The notes under the pieces are model-generated. The model ran no database searches and was not told where the DNA came from. It saw only the letters and a list, made by a program, of their open reading frames with translations. Made by a program: the position numbers and the translations under genes. A DNA stretch of 64,000 bases, taken from contig OX595991.1 in assembly GCA_951394045.1 (NCBI GenBank), positions 1,984,001 to 2,048,000 of the forward strand, read 5' to 3'. This stretch comes from Nitzschia sp. DOCU1. Taxonomy: Eukaryota; Bacillariophyta; Bacillariophyceae; Bacillariales; Bacillariaceae. Below, in pieces: positions 10,598 through 21,445 of this stretch. Position 1 is the first letter of the stretch; the number at the start of each line of letters is the position of its first letter.

Positions 10598-13588
10598 ATG
10601 AACGAGATGATGACAGCGGCTACTACTTCAACAAGATGCATCATCAACCCTTACCTGAGGCCACCACGGCTTCTTCTTTCAGGAAATGGTGTTACTACTG
10701 CTACTGCTGTCAACAACACAGTAGTAACTGAGGCAGCAACGATGGGCATTCAATCGCAGAACCGAATCGGTGCAAATGCCAAGGCGAGAAAAAAAGCATC
10801 GCGGTTCAAAGCAAAACACAGGCGGCAATACGCAATTGATGGTGGATTGGCGTTTGATCCGGTGCTGCACTGTGTGATTTGCAAGACGAAGGCTTTCAAT
10901 GTGCGCCCTGATTCAAAGCAAAAACTTCGCATTCCAAAACGGCCACACCACAGGCTCTGCTCGAAGAATCGCAGGACGAAGGGACTTTTGGAGCAGACAG
11001 TATTTGTGGAGCGAGAAGCAGCTTGCAATTTGCTGCTGAATCGCACCCCATTGGTAGCTCCTCCTTCTACAGTCCCTGCAGTCGCAAATTTCTTTGCAAG
11101 GCGAGAAACTAGCCGAAAGATGATTGGGTCGTCCAGTTCGGAATTGTTGCGTCCGGCGAGAAAAAGTCTTGCCAATGCCACCAACCTTCATCAGGAAGTT
11201 GATCTCAGAATTAGTAAATTCAAGAGTGGTGTGGACTATAGTTGGATTTCAAACAAGAAGTACCCTGAAGCTGTAGGCCTAGTCGTCGACTACATTTGCT
11301 CGCTTGTCGAGCACAAGAAGCCAGCCGACACTAGTGCCGAAATCCCTGAGACTCTCAAGACACTAGAGGCTGTGGCTAACTACCGCCAGTTCTTCCAGCC
11401 AGGTTCCTTGGAATTTAAATTTCCAAAGGAAGTGGAGACGACCGAACCACCAAGCCCTTACTACCATGCACTAGAGGGCACGTCAATTCTACTTGTTGAC
11501 TGGAAGATAGCGTACCCTAAGGCGAAATTGCCATGCTATCACTGCAAGTTAACTAGTGGTATTGATGTCAGTCTATGCCATGATAGGACAAACTTTTCCA
11601 AGAACCGGCTACTCTACCCAGTATTTACTACTGGACGCCCTATGTGGTGCATCATTATGATGTATCAATGCCCCACATGCCAGACGCGCTACCCTGGAAA
11701 TGATGGTCGTCTGCTCGCCATGCTAGACCCTGATGTAGCTTCAAGCTACCCAGTGAGTCCAATTTATGCATCAAGTAGCCATTCATTCCAGTTCAATGAC
11801 GATTTGACCGACCACTTGGAAGCCCTCATGAAGACTTACGCAAATGGGAAAATGGTGAGTGAAACCCTGTACACTAATATGGGGAAGCATTTCACCAGAT
11901 CGGCACATACCTATTTGTGTAGGTCGCCAAAAGCCCCTTTCCTCACATTTGAGGACTTTCATGGCTTGGTGCTGCCGCCAAGTGGGAGTTCTATTCGGCA
12001 GTATTACGAAGATGCCCAACGAAGTCCTTTGACGCCATACGGCTATTCACACTACAATCGCTACAAGAGGGAACTACAGAGCGTTATTTTAGAGAAAGGC
12101 GAAACTATAGCCTTTGACCACACTTTTGCCACTGTGAAGAATTTCAACCTGCCTGGTGCGAAGGCACTGTTCACAGCGTGCAAAGGATCCACTAAGGAGA
12201 TCGTGTTTCTTGCTATCGTGCCCTCCACTGGAGTGGACCAGATCTCGCACCTTGTGCTTGAAAGCTGTCAGAAACGCTCAGCTTTCTCGCCAAGCGAAAT
12301 CTATACGGACACGTGCCCGCACAATGACACGTTCTGGCGCCGGATATTTGGCAACATCGCATTCAAACTTGGTCTCTATCACTTTCTGCACCGGATTGTC
12401 GACACCCTTGATTCCAAGAGTGGAGTCTATTGGAAGTGCCTCGTGGCACTGAAGGATGCTATCTATTCCTACGAACATGCGGATGAATTGGCCTTGCGTC
12501 ATTCGCTCAAGAAAGGTACTTTTGCCAAGGATGGTAAGAAGTACACTGACGATGAAGTGCGAGAGCTACGCCATTCGAAGCGATGGAAGGAGCGATGCTC
12601 TCAATATCTGCGCAAAAACATACTCCCTGGGGGTATCATCAGTGACCGCCTAGCTCGGTGGATTGTTGAGTATCGTGATTCTTGTGATGACTTGGATCGA
12701 CCAGTCTTCACAAGAAACACAGTCAAGGTTGCAACTGAGCAACTAACAAACAAGGCCCAGTTCGTTGGGGACACCCCGGGTGTGTCCTACTACCAGGAGA
12801 TCCCACCTGGACCTCGTAGTACACACCAACTCTCCAAGTGGCGTTCGGTACGGCCAGAAGCAGGTCTTGAAAACTTTCATGAGCAGTGTGCCCACTACGC
12901 CAATACGGGCATGAATCATGGCCTAGCCGATGTTCTAACGATGGCTGGAACATGTGACAACAATGTCAAGCAGCGATGGAAACACCAGCTCAACCAGCAG
13001 CAACTCCAAGGCAATCCCCCAAAGGGACCTGCTCAATTTGCAGATCTTCCTCGCTATCTTGATCACAGCATGCTCCACCACTTGAACAACCTTGCCCAAA
13101 CCTGCATGTTTGTTGATTGCCGGGTGCCCCAAGAAGATAATGGGGAGGTCTTCTTGTCGGAATATTTCGAAGCACAAGTCAAGCGAAATGCAAAAGTTGG
13201 TCAGGATCGTGTGACCAAGTGCTGCAAGTGCTTGACTTGCACTTCCTTCCTTGCCTCTCGCTTGACCCCACAGGAAAAAGAATCACAAGCCGCACAAAAA
13301 GCACTGCCACAGCCCCCTCCACCCCAGCAAATTCAGCCCGCTCCCCCCCAGCAGCAAATTCCACTGGCACAAGCAGTAGTAGTGCCACGTCCATCGTGGT
13401 TCGTTCATTTCCCACCGATGGGCATGATGACACATTGGCGACCGAGGCCCGACAATTGTTGTTACAAAGTTGGCCCTCGGTATTTTTGTTCCGCATATTC
13501 TGTGTATCTGCAACGAAAGCAAGATGGGGCAGTTGTTCGCGGCAAGCCACCGCATGACAACAACTGTCCTGTCCGATGCAAAATTTGA
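10598..13588 (+). CDS. intact transposase-like protein with Cys-rich zinc modules
   Basis: Uninterrupted 996 codons; ATG at 10742 is an alternative start. Order of parts: N-terminal C-x2-C...H...C segment (residues ~90-125); a C-x2-C ... C-x2-C block (CYHC ... CPTC, residues ~315-370) of the kind preceding DDE domains in several eukaryotic transposon-like proteins; then FDHTFA (Asp ~507) and YTDTCPHND (Asp ~571), spaced and placed like the first two acidic residues of an RNase-H-fold transposase, followed by an Ile-Phe-Gly and a YHFLHRI helix; a Pro/Gln-rich linker (~880-920); and a Cys-rich C-terminus ending in CPVRC. The third acidic residue is not assigned. I infer a DNA-transposon-derived protein; the superfamily is uncertain and no inverted repeats were identified. 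Open frame integrity suggests recent activity or domestication. Confidence 0.65.
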   Translation: MNEMMTAATTSTRCIINPYLRPPRLLLSGNGVTTATAVNNTVVTEAATMGIQSQNRIGANAKARKKASRFKAKHRRQYAIDGGLAFDPVLHCVICKTKAFNVRPDSKQKLRIPKRPHHRLCSKNRRTKGLLEQTVFVEREAACNLLLNRTPLVAPPSTVPAVANFFARRETSRKMIGSSSSELLRPARKSLANATNLHQEVDLRISKFKSGVDYSWISNKKYPEAVGLVVDYICSLVEHKKPADTSAEIPETLKTLEAVANYRQFFQPGSLEFKFPKEVETTEPPSPYYHALEGTSILLVDWKIAYPKAKLPCYHCKLTSGIDVSLCHDRTNFSKNRLLYPVFTTGRPMWCIIMMYQCPTCQTRYPGNDGRLLAMLDPDVASSYPVSPIYASSSHSFQFNDDLTDHLEALMKTYANGKMVSETLYTNMGKHFTRSAHTYLCRSPKAPFLTFEDFHGLVLPPSGSSIRQYYEDAQRSPLTPYGYSHYNRYKRELQSVILEKGETIAFDHTFATVKNFNLPGAKALFTACKGSTKEIVFLAIVPSTGVDQISHLVLESCQKRSAFSPSEIYTDTCPHNDTFWRRIFGNIAFKLGLYHFLHRIVDTLDSKSGVYWKCLVALKDAIYSYEHADELALRHSLKKGTFAKDGKKYTDDEVRELRHSKRWKERCSQYLRKNILPGGIISDRLARWIVEYRDSCDDLDRPVFTRNTVKVATEQLTNKAQFVGDTPGVSYYQEIPPGPRSTHQLSKWRSVRPEAGLENFHEQCAHYANTGMNHGLADVLTMAGTCDNNVKQRWKHQLNQQQLQGNPPKGPAQFADLPRYLDHSMLHHLNNLAQTCMFVDCRVPQEDNGEVFLSEYFEAQVKRNAKVGQDRVTKCCKCLTCTSFLASRLTPQEKESQAAQKALPQPPPPQQIQPAPPQQQIPLAQAVVVPRPSWFVHFPPMGMMTHWRPRPDNCCYKVGPRYFCSAYSVYLQRKQDGAVVRGKPPHDNNCPVRCKI

Positions 13589-14485
13589 TAGTCCATATTA
13601 ATAGCTGAAATAATGCATTACCTTTTAGTAAGACTCGCTTGCCGATCGCAAGACTCATCGTCGTTTGCCAATTCTGCATTTTGTCGGCGGAGGTGCGCCG
13701 ACATGTGATGTTTTCAAAATCCTGCGCGCCCTTTTTCGTTGCCGCCAGGCGTCGCCATAAAGACAGTCTTATTGAAAGAAATAATTATTGATGTTCTAAT
13801 TTGCTTAGAAGTTGTCCCCTGTCGTGCCCCCATCCTACATTAAAGTCTATATATATGAGAATGTCGTAGGCCGGGTCCATACGGAGTGTGCATGCCATGA
13901 CCACGTGTTCTTCGCAGGGAATCCGGTGTGGGGAATCCTTACGTCTCCCTTCTTTTTTTTCCTTTTCCCTTTCTTTTTTTCCCCTCCTCTTCCGCCCTTT
14001 CCCCCCCCATTACCGTAACGGGGAGGCAAGGAATGGACTCTCAACCTGTAATAACTGAATGAGGTTTATTCGTGGTGGATATGTTCATTGAGGTTCCCAA
14101 CTTGTAAGAGCCGAAACCCAACCTGTAAGGCCTGTCCCCCTGTGCGTTTGGAACAACGAAGAACCAACTCCGCCAATGCCCAGAGTCATTTCTGCCTTAT
14201 AAATATGCCCCATTAAGATAGCGATTCACTAAAAATGAATAACACATATGCCCATTAATAAGCCCACATAAAAATGTATCACGAAATTGATCAAAGACTA
14301 TCTTCATCACTAAATATCATACTGTCTAGGATACATGTGCCATCTTTATATTGTGTATTGATTTATGGATGTAACATTTATTTTTCACTAAACATTTTCA
14401 GCGACCTGATTTTCACATTTTCATCGCCTCTCATCTGAAAAAGCGATCTTCATCACCACTTCATCACCAAATCGTTGATTGCTGA
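13589..14485. other. intergenic with a polypyrimidine tract
   Basis: No gene supported. A strongly skewed CT-rich tract covers about 13948-14011, followed by AT-rich sequence to 14440. Just before the next ORF there is a (CT)n microsatellite at about 14498-14512. Confidence 0.5.
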
Positions 14486-16183
14486 TTGACTGTTAACTCT
14501 CTCTCTCTCTCTACCATGTTCCAACTTCGAAAGCCTCGCCCCAAAGTGATCATGCATGATTCTAGTCCCAAAAATTCCCCGCTTGATGTTATCGATTTGA
14601 CTGGTAGGAACGGCTCTGCTTGTGGCCTCGATAGCAATCATTTTGGTGGTGGTGGCGGTGGCAGCGGTGGGGTCAGCGACGGCGGCGGCAACAAGGTAGC
14701 CGGATCATTCCTCCAATCCCCTACCACTCCTGCCTCTCTTCCTGTTCCTGTTGGTTGTGCTGTTGGTGGCGCCGGCGGTGGCAATCATTTCGGTTTTGGT
14801 GGTGGTGGCGGTGGCAGCGGCGGGGTCAGCGACGGCGGCGGCAACAAGGTAGCCGGATCATTCCTCCAATCCCCTACCACTCCTGCCTCTCTTCCTGTTC
14901 CTGTTGGTTGTGGTGTTGGTGGCGCCGGCGGTGGCAATCATTTCGGTGGTGCTTGTGGCCACGATAGCAATCATTTTGGTGGTGGTGGCGGTGGCAGCGG
15001 CGGGGTCAGCGACGGCGGCGGCAACAAGGTAGCCGGATCATTCCTCCAATCCCCTACCACTCCTGCCTCTCTTACTGTTCCTGTTGGTTGTGGTGTTGGT
15101 GGCGCCGGCGGTGGCAATCATTTCGGTTTTGGTGGTGGTGGCGGTGGCAGCGGCGGGGTCAGCGATGGCGGCGGCAACAAGGTAGCCGGATCATTCCTCC
15201 AATCCCCTACCACTCCTGCCTCTCTTCCTGTTCCTGTTGGTTGTGGTGTTGGTGGCGCCGGCGGTGGCAATCATTTCGGTGGTGCTTGTGGCCACGATAG
15301 CAATCATTTTGGTGGTGGTGGCGGTGGCAGCGGTGGGGTCAGCGACGGCGGCGGCAACAAGGTAGCCGGATCATTCCTCCAATCCCCTACCACTCCTGCC
15401 TCTCTTCCTGTTCCTGTTGGTTGTGGTGTTGGTGGCGCCGGTGGTGGCAATCATTTCGGTGGTGCTTGCGGCCTCGATAGCAATCATTTTGGTGGTGGTG
15501 GGGGCGGCACTGGCGGGGTAGCCAGATCATTCCTCCAATCCCCTTCCACTCATTCATCTCTTCCGGTTCCTGGTGGCAATCATTTTTGTGGTGGCGGTCT
15601 TGGCCCTGTTGTGGTTGATGCATTGTCCCCATCGACATCTTCTTCACTGGCTTCAAGCCGCCTTCCCAGCCAGGACTATGACGAGCTCATGCTTTTGCTG
15701 AAAGGCATCAGCTCACGCCTGGTGCAGTTGGAGGCCAGGCTTGACTTTGAGGATTTGAGCAAAGCTGGCCGGCATTTCGGCAGACAAAGGAATAAAGATG
15801 ACTCTCCTCCAACCAGTCAAGAAAGGAACATGGAGTCACTGCCTGTTAGCTGCTCCCCACAACATACAGGCCAAACTACTTTGACAGAACTGAAGCGAAT
15901 GATGGACAGCAATCCTACACTACATCATCCTGTCATTGAAAACCTGGGATTCTTGTTTGAAGAATCCAAGGCATACTTTGATGTTAAGGATGGGTCCCAC
16001 CAGCTGACCAATGCAGGTCCTTTTCACTTGGCCCGGCTGAAAGAAATGAAAGCAATCCACCTACTCCTCCCATCCAAGTTCCAGTCCTATCATGTGAAGA
16101 GTGCAGTGGACCCTCATGGGCAAGTCCTCTTTGTTGAGTTTGTTGAGGGGTTGCTCTCTCTCCCCCCGAACATCTTCCCATGA
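14486..16183 (+). CDS. glycine-rich tandem-repeat protein, function unknown
   Basis: 565 codons; the ATG at 14516 is an alternative start just after a (CT)n tract. Residues ~50-380 are about five copies of a 51-59 residue repeat containing a Gly run, SGGVSDGGGNKVAGSF, LQSPTTPASL, PVPVGCGVGGAGGGNHFG. The last ~180 residues are non-repetitive, with LMLLLKGISSRLVQLEARL suggesting a short coiled coil. The stop TGA (16181-16183) overlaps the ATG of the following ORF as ATGA. No known domain recognised. Either a host gene with an expanded low-complexity region or the first ORF of a mobile element; the neighbouring DNA is full of transposon genes. Confidence 0.5.
   Translation: MTVNSLSLSTMFQLRKPRPKVIMHDSSPKNSPLDVIDLTGRNGSACGLDSNHFGGGGGGSGGVSDGGGNKVAGSFLQSPTTPASLPVPVGCAVGGAGGGNHFGFGGGGGGSGGVSDGGGNKVAGSFLQSPTTPASLPVPVGCGVGGAGGGNHFGGACGHDSNHFGGGGGGSGGVSDGGGNKVAGSFLQSPTTPASLTVPVGCGVGGAGGGNHFGFGGGGGGSGGVSDGGGNKVAGSFLQSPTTPASLPVPVGCGVGGAGGGNHFGGACGHDSNHFGGGGGGSGGVSDGGGNKVAGSFLQSPTTPASLPVPVGCGVGGAGGGNHFGGACGLDSNHFGGGGGGTGGVARSFLQSPSTHSSLPVPGGNHFCGGGLGPVVVDALSPSTSSSLASSRLPSQDYDELMLLLKGISSRLVQLEARLDFEDLSKAGRHFGRQRNKDDSPPTSQERNMESLPVSCSPQHTGQTTLTELKRMMDSNPTLHHPVIENLGFLFEESKAYFDVKDGSHQLTNAGPFHLARLKEMKAIHLLLPSKFQSYHVKSAVDPHGQVLFVEFVEGLLSLPPNIFP
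14641..15500 (+). repeat. coding minisatellite, alternating ~153-bp and ~177-bp units
   Basis: Near-identical units begin around 14644, 14801, 14978, 15131 and 15308. The two lengths differ by an 8-residue insert (ACGHDSNH type) and alternate, so a higher-order ~330-bp unit has probably been duplicated. The frame is kept through all copies. Confidence 0.85.
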
Positions 16184-17913
16184 TATTCCTATATGAAGGG
16201 AATAAGGACTACAAGAATGACTTCATTGTTGTCAGGAATGACTGCACCATTGCTCACTCTGTGGACTGGGACTTTGTCCACAGAGCAGTTCCCAACTCTG
16301 CATCAAGGGATCCAGGAGTACAGCGACAAGCCAGCTTCGTTGACTTTGGTCGCTGTACCTGGCTGTCATCAAGCAGAGTTGGAGGAAGAGCAGAGCCCAA
16401 CTTGAAACCGGGCAGCAACCAGCCAGAGGTGGTGTCTTTAACAGAAACTTTGAGTGACTTGCTGTGCAAGTCTTCACCTCCATGGCGCCAAGGCCATGTT
16501 CAGCTCCCACCATTGAACTCTATAAGGCTTTCAAGAACAAGTCCTGCTCACCGGTGCAAACTCCACAGGGACAATCGATCGAATTCAACCAGAGTGCCTG
16601 ATGTTGTTTGTGTCTCTAGCTTGTGGCATGGAGTTCGATTGGCAGTCAATGGCCAAATGAAGAAGTCAATGGAGCAGCTACAGGAGAGGGAAGAGGAGAC
16701 TAAAGATCTCCTAGGGGATCTGCTTATGCACTACCAGAATCTCCCCGAAGAAAGAAGACTGATTGGACCTGCCCTCCTCCATGGCCCCATTCAGAATGTT
16801 TGTGGCTTTCCTTGCATAAGGAACCTCTGCAATCTGGATGCTACTGCCTACTCCCAACCACTCTTCTACAGTGTGGCCCGAATGGCAGAGCATTTCAACT
16901 TGAACATTTGTGAGTTGCACTCAGTGCACCTGGCCTCTGTCTTTGTGCCAGAAGCCAAAATCTTTTTTTCCATTGCAGCTGAGATCCTAATGGATTTCAC
17001 ACAAAGTTCCATTCATGCAGCTGATCGTGGAGTCCTTCTTGGCCGCCAATTGGCTCTAATGGCAATGCAAGCACAGAAAGCCTACAGCCAAGAAGCCAAC
17101 CATCAAGATGTTCGGCGTTTCCCAAAGCGTACCTCTCCCACCCTGCCCTCAAGAGAAGAATGGAAAAAAGTGGTGCACTTCCACACTGTCTTCTGTTTGC
17201 ACATCTTCAAAGTTTTTAACAACACAACAGCAAGCCTCCGTGATTCTACTTATGGAGATGTCTTGAAACGCATCTCCAATAGTGTCAAAGGAATGGGAGT
17301 TGTGAGTGGCAACCATTTCCTGGGTGAGAAAAGTTGCTTGGGCCTGCTACCAGCTTGGATCAGGGAACATGCAGAGATCAGGGATGACAGCCGGGCTGTC
17401 ACATACTTTCAACATAAGTATGGACGAATCAAGCAGCTACGGGGAGAAGGCCTACGTCGCTTTTCAAAAGATGTCAGAGCCACAATTGCTGATCGCTTTG
17501 GTGTTCCAGTGTCTGTTCGAAAGGTTGAGAACATCTTCTGTAAAGTGTACCGGTTGATGAATGGCAAGGACAACATGTGGCATGACATGTTGTTTTCTGC
17601 CCAGCCTTTATTTCGCTTTCCAACAGAGAAGATTTGTGAGGTGGTAACAGCTGATGGAAATGTTGTTGTGCTGGATGGACCGAATATCATCAACCTATTT
17701 CCAATGGGAGATGGGTTGGAAACCATGGTTGGAATTGTGGAACGGTTACAACTACTTGACTGTATCCCAGACAATGCAACATTGTCTGGATTCAGTCTTC
17801 CTAACTCTATCTGCTATCCAACTGTAAAAATGCAGAACGAGTTTGAACTTGGTCCCATTTGCAGGACCACCCAGTCAGTTGCAAGAGCAATTCGACATAG
17901 AGTCGGTTACTAA
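16180..17913 (+). CDS. second long ORF overlapping the glycine-rich ORF, function unknown
   Basis: 577 codons in frame +1 relative to the preceding ORF. The part from about 16650 onward (from the MKKSMEQLQEREEET region) reads like a genuine globular protein with helical segments. The first ~150 residues are less convincing, because protein-like stretches appear to jump between frames in 16190-16650. This fits either an unrecognised intron or frameshift decay, in which case the two ORFs were once one gene. No family recognised. Contains C and H residues but no clear zinc motif. Confidence 0.45.
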   Translation: MIFLYEGNKDYKNDFIVVRNDCTIAHSVDWDFVHRAVPNSASRDPGVQRQASFVDFGRCTWLSSSRVGGRAEPNLKPGSNQPEVVSLTETLSDLLCKSSPPWRQGHVQLPPLNSIRLSRTSPAHRCKLHRDNRSNSTRVPDVVCVSSLWHGVRLAVNGQMKKSMEQLQEREEETKDLLGDLLMHYQNLPEERRLIGPALLHGPIQNVCGFPCIRNLCNLDATAYSQPLFYSVARMAEHFNLNICELHSVHLASVFVPEAKIFFSIAAEILMDFTQSSIHAADRGVLLGRQLALMAMQAQKAYSQEANHQDVRRFPKRTSPTLPSREEWKKVVHFHTVFCLHIFKVFNNTTASLRDSTYGDVLKRISNSVKGMGVVSGNHFLGEKSCLGLLPAWIREHAEIRDDSRAVTYFQHKYGRIKQLRGEGLRRFSKDVRATIADRFGVPVSVRKVENIFCKVYRLMNGKDNMWHDMLFSAQPLFRFPTEKICEVVTADGNVVVLDGPNIINLFPMGDGLETMVGIVERLQLLDCIPDNATLSGFSLPNSICYPTVKMQNEFELGPICRTTQSVARAIRHRVGY

Positions 17914-17935
17914 ATGGATACTATCAACTCTTAAG

Positions 17936-18250
17936 TACTTATGAAACTTTGATTTGGCTTTGCATTCTTGGTGGTGGTGGCATTCATGGTTTGGCTTGCT
18001 TTCTTGGTGACGGCAGCATGCGGTGTTCTGGGTTCAACTTTGCATACTTGGCGTTCCTGGTGGCGGGGGCATGGGGCCTTTGGCGGCGTCGTGTCACGTT
18101 CTTGCATACTTGGCCTTCCTGGTGGCGGGGGCATGGGGCCTTTGGCATGGCGTGGCGGCGTCGTGTCATGTTCTTCATGGGGTGCGTTCTTGGTGCCTGC
18201 ATTGCGGCGGTGTTCTTGGTATGGTTTGGCGTGGGGTTTGCGGTGGTCAT
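17936..18250. repeat. G-rich degenerate short tandem repeat
   Basis: Two copies of a ~63-bp unit containing CATACTTGG...TTCCTGGTGG and GCATGGGGCCTTTGGC (about 18040-18100 and 18103-18175), with weaker copies on both sides. Long open frames on both strands here reflect the composition and are not called as genes. It lies against the 3' end of the Mutator-like transposase. Confidence 0.65.
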
Positions 18251-21075
18251 GGTTTGGCTTGGGTATGTCGGACAGAAAGGTTGGGAGCCGAGCCATGGTT
18301 CATGAAGCATGCGTGACAGCAGGCCGTTGTGCTGTAAAAATCATGACAGCTGCAGTACCATATCTCATCATCACTGCTTCCTTGCAAACGACCTTTCTTC
18401 ACGAGAACCAATGCGGTTCCAGCATCATAGAACTCCTTTCGAGTTGAGTGCTCACTATCTAGAGTGCCTTGGCAGGCCTTGAGCCACTTGGAAAAGCGAT
18501 CCTCATTGATTGGAGTTCCAATGAACTCCACGGAGTTGGCAAGGTACGTTTGCTCTTCCATTGATCCCTCTTTGTGGAAGAAATCATGCGGTGTCAGACG
18601 ACTCACCTGTTTCATCAACTTTGTGTCCAAACTTAAGGCTGTCACATCCCGGATTCGAAGATGATATTCCAAGAAGCCTGCTCTGGATGACAACAGATTT
18701 ACCATTCGGGGGAATTCCTGGGTGATCATGCTTTGGAGCGACAACCCAAATGAGCATAGGCCAGCTGTTTCCTTGCTGCCTTTCATCGTCAGATGCTTTC
18801 GTTCAAGAGAGTTTGTGGAGGGTGTATCACCTGGAAGACAAAACTCATTGTAGCGGAAATGCGAATGCTCAATGGAGTCCACGTAACTCTTTCTGAAGAC
18901 TTCTGCAAGTCTTGTTTCCCCATGCACGTTCCAAGCTTCCAGGGCAAGCGCAGTGTACTTGTCCTTCATGGGGCCGGTTGCACATCGATGCATTCGATTG
19001 ACATCGGTAGCAGCAATGGCAAGGAAACGGCGATCACGAACCCACTTGATGTAACCAGGAGTTCCTCTTTTGCGCCTTCCGGTCTGATCTTTCACTTTGA
19101 GGGCAACATGTGCAAAACATTGGCCCCGATTCCTATTGGGGAATACTCGACCGTATGCATTGACAAAGGCCCGAGCATGGTCCGAAATAAGTCCACCTTG
19201 GACATCGAAGTGCAGGCCAAAAAGGCGGCGCACATAGTGTTTCAATGTTGCAAGGAGCAGGACTGCAACAAGCTCATTTTCTTCAAGTATGCGTGCGAAA
19301 GTTCGTCGATAATCACTACCTCGGCCATGCTTTTTGGTGGCAACAACACCGAAGCTCATGAGTTTTCCACCACCTGAATCGGCACCATGCGTGGAATCAT
19401 GACTTGCCATTTATACCGATGACCAGCTAGAAAGGCTTGGTACAACAGGTGAATGGTCGAAAAGCAAATCATATGCTTCTCGGACCAGCCCACATTGTTT
19501 TCAAAACAATCATTTGCACGAACATATGCCAAGTTTGCCAACATATGGGTCGTTAGCAGGGGGGAAAGCCAAGATCAACATTTGGTGTTCGACACAATGC
19601 TTATGGCCATCTTCAACGTGTGGGTTCTGTAGCGGCACACATGAACTGTTGTTCAACAGGTTGTTTGCAAATGAACGTAACCGATCTTGAACCCCCAAAG
19701 ATCCAAGGTGTTGTGGAAGTGGTGGATTGTAGGCACTGGGAATGGTCAGCCCATAACGACAGCGGAATGTCTCCAACTGTGGTAAGTACCTGAGCTCAAG
19801 ATCCCCCACGGTTGCATACTTCTCTAACAATTTCTTCCTTTTGTCTCGCCAATACTCTGTGATCTGTTTTGTCACAATGTCCAAACAACCATCTGGGAAT
19901 AAGTTTGTGCAATCATCGCCCAGCTTTTCCAGAAGCAAGTTAACCATTTCGTCAGCTTTGGGGAGGCGAAAGGCTGGAACTTTCTTGTTGCTGTGAACCA
20001 TTGTGTTTATAGCATGCTTCAAGATAGGATGAAGCCCCTTTTTTCCACGGTTGTTGGCCAGCAGATGATCCTTCCATGTCACTACTTGGCCACAAGAGTG
20101 ACGTTTGAGTAGTTGTACAGCAACTGGACCTACGTACACATCATCCTCTTGTTCCTCTTTCTCTTCATTGTCCAGATCGTCTTCATCATCCTCGTTGTCA
20201 TCATTGACAGCTGACGCAGCTATTGGGTAAAAGAGACGACAGCGGAAAGTGCACTTACAACCCTGGAAGCGACAGTGGAAGTGGATGGCTGCAAAACCAT
20301 TGCTACTGTGGTGGGATGGCTTGGTCTTATTGACTAAAGCATTAGGACCCAGTCCACCAACGTTGCACAGGGCTTGGGCAATGCTGGAATACTCCTGCAC
20401 GGGCACATGGTCATATTCCGATTCTTTCATTCGTTTCTTTCCATATTGTGGCTTCTCGCCACCAAAGATTTGTCCTGGGATGTGGTTGTGAGGTACTGCT
20501 AGGAGAGAAGTTGGCTGGCGACATTGGCTAGGGGCAAAAAGTGTCTTTGGTGCTGATGACTGGGAGGTGGAGGAGTGGGAGGTGAATGAGCTGTCAAGGT
20601 ACCGTCGGGTTATCTGGAAAAGTACTGCTTGGCGGTCCACGATTGATTTAGTACCCACTGCCCCCAGCTCAGAGGCTGCGGAATGGAAAAGTCGGGTTTG
20701 GGGTGTTGGAACGGTGTTTGTTTGGTCGTAGTGGGAAATGGAGTTGTCCACAAAGTTTTGGATTGCCACTGCCTGCATGGACTCCCTGATGGGCGTTGCA
20801 TAGTTGACGTTCTCATACAGACTCAGTTTCTCCTGGAGAGTCAGTCGGGATGGAGGGCTTTCACTGCACCCTTTTGCTTTCTTCTTTGGATTAGTGGACA
20901 TTGTTGAGAACTGTGGAAGGAGTTGGTGGGGGGTCTTCCATGAACATAAAGGTGAAGCATCTTTGGCAGATCCTTTGCCAAAATGTGGCGGGAACGGCCA
21001 GGTGGCAGCAAGTTTGGATTGGGAATCTGAAATTTTGGTGAGTATACAAGAACGTGCATTTCTTCTAAGTGCCAT
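18247..21075 (-). pseudogene. Mutator-like (MULE) transposase with frameshifts
   Basis: Read from 21075 downward. The first block (21075-19510) has an acidic region and a Cys/His cluster (HFHC...CKC...C...HSCG) like a FLYWCH/WRKY-type DNA-binding finger. A middle block in another frame (19544-~19400) continues it, and the last block (~19410-18247) holds the catalytic core: HDSTHG (first Asp), LISDHARAFVNAYGRVFPN (second Asp), STNSLERKH (the Glu), and a CSC...CCH SWIM-type zinc motif near the C-terminus. Two frame changes are therefore needed, near 19510-19545 and near 19400-19410. Unless these are assembly errors or an unusual intron, the gene is inactive. All three MULE catalytic residues are still visible. 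Confidence 0.75.
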
Positions 21076-21445
21076 ACTTGAATATTGGTCAGATTCAGCC
21101 GTTGAGGTGGCAAGAGATAGTATTTTGTATGTTGGAATGGACGTTGAAAGATTGAATAACTAGGGTCAACAAAATTTGGCTAGATTCGATTGGGATCGGG
21201 TCTTCGTGGATGGATAGGAGCAGGTATTTCGGGGGTCCAAATGTCAATGAACCAATGAACCAAGGGTCTAATCTTCATGGATGGATAGTAGGGAGCATTC
21301 AAACTTGCAGATGAAGTTTGAACGTCAACCTCCAAACCAATGATTTGTGAAAAAGTAGGTGGTAACATGTGCGGCGGAGGCTCCACAGATTCATTGTTTT
21401 TGGTGATTCATCATTCATTGTCATCTAACGAGCAAAACTTGCACC
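21076..21445. other. divergent intergenic region between MULE transposase and spliced gene
   Basis: 370 bases between two genes transcribed away from each other. A direct repeat containing TGGATGGATAG occurs near 21208 and 21276. No terminal inverted repeat could be assigned. Confidence 0.45.

Noticed and set aside
14755..15300. Cys/Trp/Arg-rich alternative frames
   Set aside because: Second-frame translation of the glycine repeat.
17949..18316. Overlapping open frames on both strands rich in Gly/Trp or Pro/His
   Set aside because: Low-complexity tandem repeat explains them.
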